Origin: Lachnospiraceae bacterium
Lineage (GTDB): Bacteria; Bacillota; Clostridia; Lachnospirales; Lachnospiraceae
DNA: 64,000 nucleotides
Assembly: GCA_024693845.1 (NCBI GenBank)
Contig: JAILKJ010000003.1
Span: 16,028-80,027, forward strand
Reading direction: 5' to 3'
Position 1 is the first letter of the stretch. The number at the start of each line of letters is the position of its first letter. Below the pieces are notes generated by a model. That model searched no databases and was not told the origin of the DNA. It was given only the letters and a program-made list of their open reading frames with translations. Below are positions 38,341 through 47,092 of the stretch, in pieces. A program made the position numbers and the translations under genes.

Positions 38341-41130
38341 ATGAAAGAACAAGAACAAAACGGCGGCAATTTTTTTGAGATAAAGGAAGAAACAATAAAG
38401 GACAAAATGATCCGGGAGGTGCAGACCAGCGCATCACCTGTGCGCGCTCAGGCCGCAAGGTTCTTTCTGGACGGAAGGTATGAGGAGGCCTCCGAGCAGG
38501 ATCGCAGGGAGAAGGTAGGGGAGTATTTGTCCTTAAAAACGGTGGAGATCAGAAACAACCTGAATCTGGATAATGAGGCTTATGAAAAAGTAATCACTGA
38601 TCTGGACAAACCTCAGGTGGAGGATGTGCTGAATTCGCTTCTGGAGAATGTGCAAAGTGGACCGGATATGCTGCTGGCTCTTAATCTGAAAGAGATCGAT
38701 ACAGTTTTATATCCCACTCTGGATGAGAGGATCAATATGTCCTACAATGAGGGCGCCGATGATCTGACCAGGACATTTCGAAATGATCTCATCGAGAGGA
38801 TCGAATCTATTGATGATGATTCTGAAGACATGACCTTTGAAAACCTCTTCCTCAGAAATGATGGCGTTGAGTTTGTGCCGGATGAATATGATGTGGAAGG
38901 CAATAGGCTGGACGGTAAGAAGGAATTCGTCTTTGATGAGGATGCCTATGTGAACGGCCCCATCGAACAGACCTATGAGGAAGCTTATCAGGAGCAGAAG
39001 GATGCTTTTGAAAGAGAACAGATCCTGAATGATATTGATGATGACGATGAGCTGGATGTTGATGTTCCAAACCTGAATGACCTGATCGGAGATTATGAAG
39101 GTCCGACTACTTTCACGCTTTCCAATGATGAGGCTGCGCAGAAGCAGGCGGATATTCAGAACGAAGAACAGGAAGACATTAAGAACGAAGAACAGGTAAA
39201 CATACAGGAAGAAAAGCCGATAGAAGTGGATCCGGAAGTGGAAAGGATACTGGAGGAAGACCGGGCCAAACTGCAAGTAAGCAAACAGAAGTCGGCACTT
39301 ACAAAGCTTATGATCCTCCATACACCGAATGATAAGGAAAGCTTTAACAGTTCACGGATCAATAACAGGATCCTCAATAAGATCGTAAATGAAATGAGCA
39401 GGCTGGATCAGGAAGGAGCCGATCCCAAATACGAAGAGCTGGTAGATAAGGATGATGAAGCACTGAAGGAGCTTGATCCCTGGAAGAACTATTCCCTGGA
39501 GGATCTGGAAAGAGAAGAAAAGCAGGAGGCAGAGCAAAAACAGAAAGAGCAGGAAGAGCAATACAAAGCCTTTGTTGAAGCCAGAGAAAGGGAGAAAGAA
39601 AATGAAGATGTGATAATCAATAAACAGACCGGAAACGCTCAGGTGATGTATACCAATAAGAACCTGAGTGATTCGGCAGAGCGGGAGAATGAGGAGCCCA
39701 AGCAGGAGATTCCCCAAGAAGATCTTGAGATGGAGAATCTCAAGATCGAAGAGGCAGCGAAAGAGGGCAACATCTTCCATCAGGAGGAGAAAAAAGAAGA
39801 AAAGGTTGTAGAAGCTCCCAAGGCGGAAACACCCGAAGAGTTCATCATGAACGGCAATAAGTTCCTTTACTGCGGTAAGAGCCGGCGCGTGGCGGCGTTA
39901 AAGGAGTATCTGGTACAGCGTGCCATGGATCGGTATACGGACTTTTACGGAACCGGTTATGAGAACCGGGAAGAATCCTTCATGAAGTACCTTTCCACCA
40001 ACGAGGTGGCCATGCAGCTCATCGATGATATGGCCAGATCCCTCAACGGACCTCAGTGTATGCAGATCCTGAAGTCCGATAAGATCATGAAGGTGGGCTT
40101 TGATGCTTTTGAGAAGAACCTGGAGGTAAGCGACCGCAAACGTGCGAAAAACGTTTCCAAGTTTTATACCGGCCCCGATGAGATCAGCAATAATCTGAGA
40201 GACAAGGCTAAAAGCCGTTTCTTCGGAAGCATCTTAAATCCCAGCCCCACTGTGGAACGGATGCAGGAGGAGTGCTACAGAAAGTTGGACGAGGCTAAGG
40301 AACGCCCCTTCAAGATCAACCATGACAATATGACCAAAGCAGCAGATCTGATCTTTGCGGAAATGCTTACCCGTAACCAGGCTACCATGGCAGGCGGTTA
40401 CTTCGGGAAAGGCAAAGATGAGCTGATCAGACCCGAGCACAACTGGGATCTGAGCTCCGGTGAATTCAAACTCATCGGCTCTAAAATGGGCAAAAACGAT
40501 CATACCTTAAAGCAGCATAATGAGAAGATGCAGTCCATGCGTGATCGCATGCTGAAGGATAAGATCTTTAAGAAAGTCTTTGAGGAAGAGCGAAAGAGGG
40601 GCGGCACCTCCGCAGATTTCGTAAAGCGTTACAAGGCGGAATGGAAAAGGGAAATGGAATTCTCTGCCGGCAAAGAGCAGGTATGGGTGAAAAACAGAGC
40701 CCTTGACTCTAAGAAGATCTCCCTGTCACAGGATGAAAAAGAATTCTTCCGAAACATGTACAATGACATGTGGAACTTCAACAATAAAGAGGTCCGCAAG
40801 GGCGTGAACGAAGACATGATGAAGGCGCTGAAGAACGTCAACGAAAAGGCGGCGGGAGATGCTCTTACGGTTGAGGATATGAAGCTGCTCAACTATACCA
40901 GTGCCAAGTACTATATGGCCAGGAAAGGTACCTTCATGGAGCCTGTCACCCAGGCCGGTAAGGACAGACTGCAGGCATCGGCTGATATCCACAAGAAAGC
41001 CAACGGCATCATCGATGGCATTGAAGCTAAGCTGGCGAATGATAAGAGCGCTGAATATGACAAGATGATGCAGGAGAACAACCCCGTAACATCCCGGCAG
41101 CAAAAGAAGGTAAGTGCTCCGGCTAAATAA
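38341..41130 (+). CDS. Large acidic hypothetical protein (929 aa); island protein E
   Basis: Long ORF; C-terminal domain SAKYYMARKGTFMEPVTQAGKDRLQ shared with downstream ORF; Glu/Gln-rich low-complexity centre. Confidence 0.9.
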   Translation: MKEQEQNGGNFFEIKEETIKDKMIREVQTSASPVRAQAARFFLDGRYEEASEQDRREKVGEYLSLKTVEIRNNLNLDNEAYEKVITDLDKPQVEDVLNSLLENVQSGPDMLLALNLKEIDTVLYPTLDERINMSYNEGADDLTRTFRNDLIERIESIDDDSEDMTFENLFLRNDGVEFVPDEYDVEGNRLDGKKEFVFDEDAYVNGPIEQTYEEAYQEQKDAFEREQILNDIDDDDELDVDVPNLNDLIGDYEGPTTFTLSNDEAAQKQADIQNEEQEDIKNEEQVNIQEEKPIEVDPEVERILEEDRAKLQVSKQKSALTKLMILHTPNDKESFNSSRINNRILNKIVNEMSRLDQEGADPKYEELVDKDDEALKELDPWKNYSLEDLEREEKQEAEQKQKEQEEQYKAFVEAREREKENEDVIINKQTGNAQVMYTNKNLSDSAERENEEPKQEIPQEDLEMENLKIEEAAKEGNIFHQEEKKEEKVVEAPKAETPEEFIMNGNKFLYCGKSRRVAALKEYLVQRAMDRYTDFYGTGYENREESFMKYLSTNEVAMQLIDDMARSLNGPQCMQILKSDKIMKVGFDAFEKNLEVSDRKRAKNVSKFYTGPDEISNNLRDKAKSRFFGSILNPSPTVERMQEECYRKLDEAKERPFKINHDNMTKAADLIFAEMLTRNQATMAGGYFGKGKDELIRPEHNWDLSSGEFKLIGSKMGKNDHTLKQHNEKMQSMRDRMLKDKIFKKVFEEERKRGGTSADFVKRYKAEWKREMEFSAGKEQVWVKNRALDSKKISLSQDEKEFFRNMYNDMWNFNNKEVRKGVNEDMMKALKNVNEKAAGDALTVEDMKLLNYTSAKYYMARKGTFMEPVTQAGKDRLQASADIHKKANGIIDGIEAKLANDKSAEYDKMMQENNPVTSRQQKKVSAPAK
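39151..39213 (+). repeat. Degenerate 30-bp-type repeat encoding DIQNEEQ-like units in protein E
   Basis: ADIQNEEQ / EDIKNEEQ / VNIQEEK. Confidence 0.6.
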
Positions 41131-41150
41131 AGGTTTTTGAATTCCGTCTG

Positions 41151-41852
41151 GTGAAGGGTTATCTGGATCATAAGCTTTTCGAATTTGCCGAACACCCCGC
41201 ACAGCGCGACCCGGATCGCAAGCAGAAGCATGAACAACCCAGAATACAGGCTGTCATGAAAGTATATGATGATATGAAAAAGCAGCTGCTGGAAGAGCCT
41301 GAGCTTTTAAAGCAGGCCATGGCTGATGCAGCCTCTCCAAAAGAAATCTACGGTAAGCTCCGTGAAAGACTCCGCCGGAATATGGATACCGGTGTGGATG
41401 ACGCAAAGAAAGCCGAAGAAGCGGAAGCACGCAGAGAAAAGAGCCTGCTTACTGATGCGGAGGATATCTATATCCTGGGCAAGAAGGATAATGATTATCT
41501 GAAAAAGACCCGCAAGGAGTTAAAGGAGCTCTATGTGCTGGACGGAAAGTTCCGCTCCGAATATGCGGAAAAGCTCTATAAAAAGCTGGACAGAGTGATC
41601 AGATCTGCGGATCAGAATGACGGTATCATTCCGCAGAAGGAGATCAACAGCCTGAAAAACAAAGCCCTGGTATACTACGATAAGAGAAAGGGCGTTTTGA
41701 TGGGACCCATCACCGACAAGGGCAAGGCGAGGCTGAAGATCGTGGAAAACCTTGCGCACAGACTGGATCGGATCTCGATCCAAGCGAATATCCGGGATGC
41801 TGACCGAAATATGCAAAATAATAATCGCAGAGTGCCGGGTAATCATATCTGA
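41151..41852 (+). CDS. Short composite island protein F (233 aa), probable truncated paralogue or remnant
   Basis: GTG start, no evident SD; begins inside a YLDHK...KHEQPRI module shared with protein B, and ends with a KALVYYDKRKGVLMGPITDKGKARL domain shared with protein E. Confidence 0.5.
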   Translation: MKGYLDHKLFEFAEHPAQRDPDRKQKHEQPRIQAVMKVYDDMKKQLLEEPELLKQAMADAASPKEIYGKLRERLRRNMDTGVDDAKKAEEAEARREKSLLTDAEDIYILGKKDNDYLKKTRKELKELYVLDGKFRSEYAEKLYKKLDRVIRSADQNDGIIPQKEINSLKNKALVYYDKRKGVLMGPITDKGKARLKIVENLAHRLDRISIQANIRDADRNMQNNNRRVPGNHI

Positions 41853-41917
41853 TCCGTACATTGTACGGGTATGAGTGAAAGACTGCCCTCGCTGAGCGGA
41901 AGTTGAGACGCGTTTTG

Positions 41918-41946
41918 TTGACATTGATTATAAAAACTTATAGAAT
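41918..41946 (+). promoter_or_regulatory. Candidate sigma-A promoter of leuS
   Basis: TTGACA-N17-TAGAAT. Confidence 0.7.
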
Positions 41947-41985
41947 AGTAAAGGTGCGAAATTACGCGCCTTTACTATTTTGTAT
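41947..41985 (+). promoter_or_regulatory. Perfectly paired 12-bp inverted repeat with T-rich tail in the leuS leader
   Basis: AGTAAAGGTGCG-AAATTA-CGCGCCTTTACT (one G-T wobble) then ATTTTGTATTT. Confidence 0.65.
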
Positions 41986-42003
41986 TTACGGAAGGAAAAA
42001 GTG

Positions 42004-44406
42004 ATGAGGTACAATTTTAAGAAGATCGAACAAAAATGGCAGGAGGAATGGGAGAAGGCGGGCATTTTTCATGCGCAGGACTTCTCTGACAAGCCGAAAT
42101 TCTACGGACTTGTGGAGTTCCCTTATCCTTCGGGTGCCGGCATGCATGTCGGACACATCAAGGCTTACTCCAGTATCGAGGTAGTAGCCAGAAAGCGCCG
42201 TATGCAGGGTTATAACGTACTATTTCCCATCGGCTTTGATGCCTTCGGCCTTCCTACCGAGAACTATGCGGTAAAGACCAATACGCATCCCCGCATCATC
42301 ACTGATACCAATATCAAGAAGTTCTCCGAGCAGCTGCAGAAGGTGGGCTTTTCCTTTGACTGGACAAGAGTGGTGGATACCACCGATGAGAACTATTACA
42401 AGTGGACCCAGTGGATCTTTTTGAAGATGTTCGAAAAAGGACTGGTTTTCCGCGACAATGCGCTGGTCAACTATTGCCCCCATTGCAAGGTTGTCCTTTC
42501 CAACGAGGATTCCCAGGGCGGTAAGTGCGATATCTGCCACAGCGACGTGATCCAGAAGCCCAAGACCGTTTGGTATCTGAAGATCACTGAGTATGCCGAT
42601 AAGCTTCTCAGCGGCCTTAAGGACGTGGAGTATCCCGAGAATGTAAAAATGCAGCAGGAGAACTGGATCGGTAAATCCACCGGTGCTTTTGTTGACTTTA
42701 CCATCGAAGGCATCGAGGATAAGCTGCAGATCTACACCACCAGACCGGATACCCTTTTCGGTGTTACCTTCATGGTAATCGCTCCTGAGCATCCTCTGAT
42801 CGACAAGTATGCAGACCGCATCTCCAATATGGATGCCATAGAAAATTACAGAAACGAATGTGCAAAGAAGACGGAGTTTGAGAGAACCCAGCTTGTTAAG
42901 GACAAGACCGGTGTGAAGATCGAAGGTCTTGAGGCTGTGAATCCGCTCAATGGTAAGAAGATTCCCGTCTTCATCGCGGATTATGTAATGATGGGCTATG
43001 GTACCGGCGCTATCATGGCCGTACCGGCTCATGACCAGAGAGACTATGATTTTGCCAAGGCCTTCGGCGTAGATATCATCGAGGTTATCAAGGGCGGAGA
43101 CATTAATGTGGAAGCCTATACCGGCGACGGGGAGATGATCAACTCCGATTTTCTTAACGGTTTCACCAATAAGAAGGATTCCATTGCAAAAGTGATCGAG
43201 GTACTTACCGAAAGAGGTATCGGTCAGGCAGGCGTTCAGTTCAAGATGAAGGACTGGGCCTTCAACAGACAGCGTTACTGGGGCGAGCCTATTCCCCTGA
43301 TCCACTGTCCTTCCTGCGGTATCGTTCCCGTGCCTTATGATCAGCTGCCTCTGGTACTTCCCGATGTGGAGCAGTTTGAGCCCGGTGAGGATGGTGAATC
43401 ACCTCTTGCCAAGATCGAAAGCTATGTGAACTGCAAGTGCCCCAAGTGCGGCGGCGATGCTAAGAGAGAGACCGATACCATGCCCCAGTGGGCAGGCTCC
43501 TCCTGGTATTTCCTGCGTTATATCGATCCTGAGAACGATAAGGAGCTTGCCTCCATGGATAAGCTTAAATACTGGATGCCCGTTGACTGGTATAACGGCG
43601 GTATGGAGCATGTGACCAGACATATGATCTATTCCCGTTTCTGGCATCACTTCCTCTATGACGAGGGCATCGTGAACACTCCCGAGCCCTATGCCAAGAG
43701 AAGTATCCAGGGTCTGATCCTGGGCCCCGATGGAGACAAGATGAGCAAGTCAAAGGGTAACGTGGTGGATCCTTTGGATATCGTGGAAGAGCTGGGTGCG
43801 GATACCCTGAGAGTTTATGTGCTCTTCATGGGTGACTACGGCGCAGCTACTCCCTGGAACGACAGCTCCGTAAGAGGTTGTAAGAGATTCCTGGAAAGAG
43901 TGGCATCCCTGGAAGAGATCATCACTGAGGGAGAGGAGACCAAGTCCCTTTCCGCAGCGATCCATAAAGCCATCAAGAAGGTATCCTCCGATATCGAGGA
44001 GACCAAGTTCAATACGGCCATCGCAACCCTGATGACCCTGATCAATACCATCACCAAGGAAGGCAAGATTACAAAGAGCGAGCTGGAGATCTTCATCAAG
44101 CTGCTGGCTCCTTTTGCACCTCACCTTTCCGAGGAGATATGGCACAATCTGGGACATGATGATTTCATCGCCCTTGCTCCCTGGCCGGAGTACGACGAAG
44201 CCAAGATGGTAGAGGATACCATCGAAGTGGGCGTTCAGGTGAACGGTAAGCTGAAGAACACCGTATCCATTCCCTTCAACGGAGAGAAGGACGCAGTTCT
44301 TGCCATCGCCAAGGCAGACGAGAAGGTGGCAGCCGCACTTGAGGGCAAGAACCTTGTCAAAGAGATTTACGTGCCTAACAAGATCATTAATTTCGTTGTA
44401 AAGTGA
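42004..44406 (+). CDS. leuS: Leucine-tRNA ligase
   Basis: FPYPSGAGMHVGHIKAYSSIEVVARKRRMQGYNVLFPIGFDAFGLPTENYA; KMSKSKGNVVDP. Confidence 0.97.
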   Translation: MRYNFKKIEQKWQEEWEKAGIFHAQDFSDKPKFYGLVEFPYPSGAGMHVGHIKAYSSIEVVARKRRMQGYNVLFPIGFDAFGLPTENYAVKTNTHPRIITDTNIKKFSEQLQKVGFSFDWTRVVDTTDENYYKWTQWIFLKMFEKGLVFRDNALVNYCPHCKVVLSNEDSQGGKCDICHSDVIQKPKTVWYLKITEYADKLLSGLKDVEYPENVKMQQENWIGKSTGAFVDFTIEGIEDKLQIYTTRPDTLFGVTFMVIAPEHPLIDKYADRISNMDAIENYRNECAKKTEFERTQLVKDKTGVKIEGLEAVNPLNGKKIPVFIADYVMMGYGTGAIMAVPAHDQRDYDFAKAFGVDIIEVIKGGDINVEAYTGDGEMINSDFLNGFTNKKDSIAKVIEVLTERGIGQAGVQFKMKDWAFNRQRYWGEPIPLIHCPSCGIVPVPYDQLPLVLPDVEQFEPGEDGESPLAKIESYVNCKCPKCGGDAKRETDTMPQWAGSSWYFLRYIDPENDKELASMDKLKYWMPVDWYNGGMEHVTRHMIYSRFWHHFLYDEGIVNTPEPYAKRSIQGLILGPDGDKMSKSKGNVVDPLDIVEELGADTLRVYVLFMGDYGAATPWNDSSVRGCKRFLERVASLEEIITEGEETKSLSAAIHKAIKKVSSDIEETKFNTAIATLMTLINTITKEGKITKSELEIFIKLLAPFAPHLSEEIWHNLGHDDFIALAPWPEYDEAKMVEDTIEVGVQVNGKLKNTVSIPFNGEKDAVLAIAKADEKVAAALEGKNLVKEIYVPNKIINFVVK

Positions 44407-44467
44407 GGCGCACATTTTGCGGCATGGGGGCCTCACAGAAATGAATTAAACACAGTACTACTACGTT

Positions 44468-44980
44468 ATGCGACAAAAATCTTCTTACAAGATAGCGACG
44501 CTGGGCCTGGCCCTGACGCTGGCCCTGATCCTGGGCTATGTGGAGTCTCTGATCATACTCCCTGTGGCCATCCCGGGTATCAAGGTGGGACTTTCCAATC
44601 TGGCGGTGGTTTTTCTGCTGTACCGATACGGTTGGAAAGAAGCGTTGCTTGTAAACACAGCGCGTATCCTTCTTAGCAGCCTGTTGTTCGGAAGCCTGAT
44701 GGGCCTTTTGTTTTCCGCCTCCGGAGCGCTGCTGAGTTTTCTGTTCATGATAACGGTGAAACGGTTTGATTTTTCTTCACCGCAGTTTACCAGCGTTGTG
44801 GGCGGTGTTACGCATAATGTGGGGCAGCTGGTTGCGGCGATGCTCTTATTTTCACAGGTTATGCTGGGATATTACCTGCCGGTGCTGCTCGTAGCGGGGC
44901 TGATCACGGGACTACTGAACGGGATGCTGGCGGATATCCTTTTGAAGCGGATCCCGGATGGATTACAGATAAATAATTGA
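44468..44980 (+). CDS. Gx transporter family protein (heptaprenyl diphosphate synthase component I-like)
   Basis: ALALILGYVESLI...PGIKVGLSNLAVVFLLYRYGWKEAL, 5-6 TM. Confidence 0.85.
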   Translation: MRQKSSYKIATLGLALTLALILGYVESLIILPVAIPGIKVGLSNLAVVFLLYRYGWKEALLVNTARILLSSLLFGSLMGLLFSASGALLSFLFMITVKRFDFSSPQFTSVVGGVTHNVGQLVAAMLLFSQVMLGYYLPVLLVAGLITGLLNGMLADILLKRIPDGLQINN

Positions 44981-44996
44981 GACTGCAGAGGACGTT

Positions 44997-45614
44997 ATGT
45001 TCGGATATATCAAGGGAATGTTGGCCGAGATCGATGAAGGCTCGGTAACGGTAGATGTTAACGGAATAGGGATTCAGATCCTTGTGGGCGCCGGATTGAT
45101 AGGCCGGATGCCTGCCATGGGCAGTGAGGTGAAGATCTATACCTACACCTATGTAAAAGAGGACGCCTTTTCTTTGTTCGGCTTCGGTTCCAAAGAGGAG
45201 CTGGAGCTTTTTAAGAAGCTGATTACCGTCAGCGGAATCGGCCCCAAAGGCGGGCTGGCACTTTTATCCACCCTGGAGCCTTCCGAGATACGATTCGCCA
45301 TCTATTCGGCGGATATCAAGACCATTTCCCGGGTTCCCGGCATCGGAAAGAAAACGGCGGAACGCCTGATCCTGGAGCTGAAGGACAAGATCTCCCTGGA
45401 TATGCCTTCCGGTTCCGAAGGGGTTTCCCTGCTGGCGGGAAACGAAACAGCCGCCGCTCAGGATCTGATGAACAATCAGAAGGATGCGGTGGAAGCGTTG
45501 GTGGCTTTGGGCTATTCTGCTACAGAAGCAGCAAGAGCTGTTCGCGAATGCGCGCCGGATGAGTCCATGAGCGCTGATGAGATCCTGAAGAAATCGTTAC
45601 GTTTCCTTTTGTGA
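44997..45614 (+). CDS. ruvA: Holliday junction branch migration protein RuvA
   Basis: MFGYIKGMLAEIDEGSVTVDVNGIG; VSGIGPKGGLALLSTL; VPGIGKKTAERLILELKDK. Confidence 0.96.
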   Translation: MFGYIKGMLAEIDEGSVTVDVNGIGIQILVGAGLIGRMPAMGSEVKIYTYTYVKEDAFSLFGFGSKEELELFKKLITVSGIGPKGGLALLSTLEPSEIRFAIYSADIKTISRVPGIGKKTAERLILELKDKISLDMPSGSEGVSLLAGNETAAAQDLMNNQKDAVEALVALGYSATEAARAVRECAPDESMSADEILKKSLRFLL

Positions 45615-45631
45615 TATAAGGAGAAAACAAC

Positions 45632-46627
45632 TTGTCCAGAGTGATAGAAACCAATCTTACAAGTGAAGATATTCCCGTTGAGGAAAGCCTGCGGCCCCAG
45701 CTTCTTGCCGACTACATCGGACAGAAGAAGGCCAAGGAAACTCTCAAGATCTACATAGACGCGGCTAAGCAGCGAGGCGACTCCCTGGATCATGTGCTTT
45801 TGTACGGACCTCCGGGACTTGGCAAGACCACCCTGGCCGGCATCATAGCCAACGAAATGGGAACCCATATCAAGGTGACCAGCGGTCCGGCCATCGAAAA
45901 GCCAGGTGAGATGGCCGCGATCCTGAACGGTCTTGCAGAAGGCGACGTTCTTTTTGTGGATGAGATCCACCGTCTGAACCGTCAGGTGGAAGAGGTGCTG
46001 TATCCGGCCATGGAGGACTATGCTATCGATATTATGATCGGCAAAGGACAGGGTGCCAGAAGCGTGAGACTGGAGCTTCCGCATTTTACCCTGGTTGGCG
46101 CGACTACCAGGGCGGGACTTTTGACAGCGCCCCTCAGAGACCGGTTTGGCGTGATCCACAAGCTGGAGTTCTACACCGTGGACGAGCTGGAGAAGATCAT
46201 CCTTCATTCGGCAAAAGTGCTGGATGTGCCCATCGAAAAAGAGGGGGCATTGGAGCTTGCCAGAAGAAGCCGCGGAACCCCGAGACTTGCCAACAGGATC
46301 TTAAAGCGTGTCCGGGATTTTGCCCAGGTCAAATACGACGGAAAGATCACTCTTGAGGTTGCCAATACGGCTTTGGATCTTCTGGATGTGGATAAGCTGG
46401 GCCTTGACCATGTTGATCAAAACCTGATGCTTACCATGATCGACAAGTTCGGAGGCGGCCCAGTAGGACTGGATACCCTGGCTGCCGCAACCGGTGAGGA
46501 TGCGGGCACCATCGAAGATGTCTACGAGCCCTATCTGATCTTAAACGGTCTTATAAACCGAACACCCCGTGGCCGTATGGTCACTCCCGGAGGATATGAA
46601 CATTTTCACAGATCCGCTCCCGATTAA
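45632..46627 (+). CDS. ruvB: Holliday junction DNA helicase RuvB (TTG start)
   Basis: [65 protein letters not shown]. Confidence 0.97.
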   Translation: MSRVIETNLTSEDIPVEESLRPQLLADYIGQKKAKETLKIYIDAAKQRGDSLDHVLLYGPPGLGKTTLAGIIANEMGTHIKVTSGPAIEKPGEMAAILNGLAEGDVLFVDEIHRLNRQVEEVLYPAMEDYAIDIMIGKGQGARSVRLELPHFTLVGATTRAGLLTAPLRDRFGVIHKLEFYTVDELEKIILHSAKVLDVPIEKEGALELARRSRGTPRLANRILKRVRDFAQVKYDGKITLEVANTALDLLDVDKLGLDHVDQNLMLTMIDKFGGGPVGLDTLAAATGEDAGTIEDVYEPYLILNGLINRTPRGRMVTPGGYEHFHRSAPD

Positions 46628-46642
46628 GGGGCGGATCTTTTT
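46611..46642 (+). terminator. Intrinsic terminator overlapping the ruvB stop codon
   Basis: GATCCGCTCCC-GATTAA-GGGGCGGATC-TTTTT; the TAA stop lies in the loop. Confidence 0.88.
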
Positions 46643-46756
46643 ACTCAACTATATCTTGTATTACCCCTTGCTTTTTATGGAAAATATAGTATAATTTCTA
46701 CGTATCTACTTTTCGTTTACACAATCAGTCAATCATAATAAGCAGAGGGAATATCC

Positions 46757-47092
46757 ATGAAAGAAGCCAAAACAGATACCGAAGTGCTGATCAGGGGACG
46801 GATCTACACGCTGAGCGGATACGAGAGCGAAGAATATCTGCAGAAGGTCGCACTTTATATCAACAATAAATTTGCGGAATACAACAAGAACGAGACTTTC
46901 AGCCATCAGAGCACCGATACCCAGAGCGTGCTTCTGGAGCTGAACATCGCCGATGATTATTTCAAGGCAAAGAAGCAGATCTCTCTTCTGGAGGAGGCGC
47001 TGGCTCAGAAGGAGCAGGAGCTTTCCGACGTGAAGCATGATCTCATCGCATTGCAGATGCGTACAGAGAGCAAGCAGGCGAGCGGCGTATGA
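46757..47092 (+). CDS. zapA: Cell division protein ZapA
   Basis: VLIRGRIYTLSGYESEEYLQKVALYINNKFAEY... short coiled coil. Confidence 0.85.
   Translation: MKEAKTDTEVLIRGRIYTLSGYESEEYLQKVALYINNKFAEYNKNETFSHQSTDTQSVLLELNIADDYFKAKKQISLLEEALAQKEQELSDVKHDLIALQMRTESKQASGV

Noticed and set aside
26203-41852. Island as a prophage, T7SS/ESX locus or CRISPR/defence locus
   Set aside because: No integrase, capsid, terminase, ESX ATPase, WXG100, nuclease/helicase motif or direct-repeat array seen in the block.
44402-44446. GTGAGGC...GCCTCAC hairpin after leuS as a terminator
   Set aside because: Long loop and no U-tract; evidence too weak.
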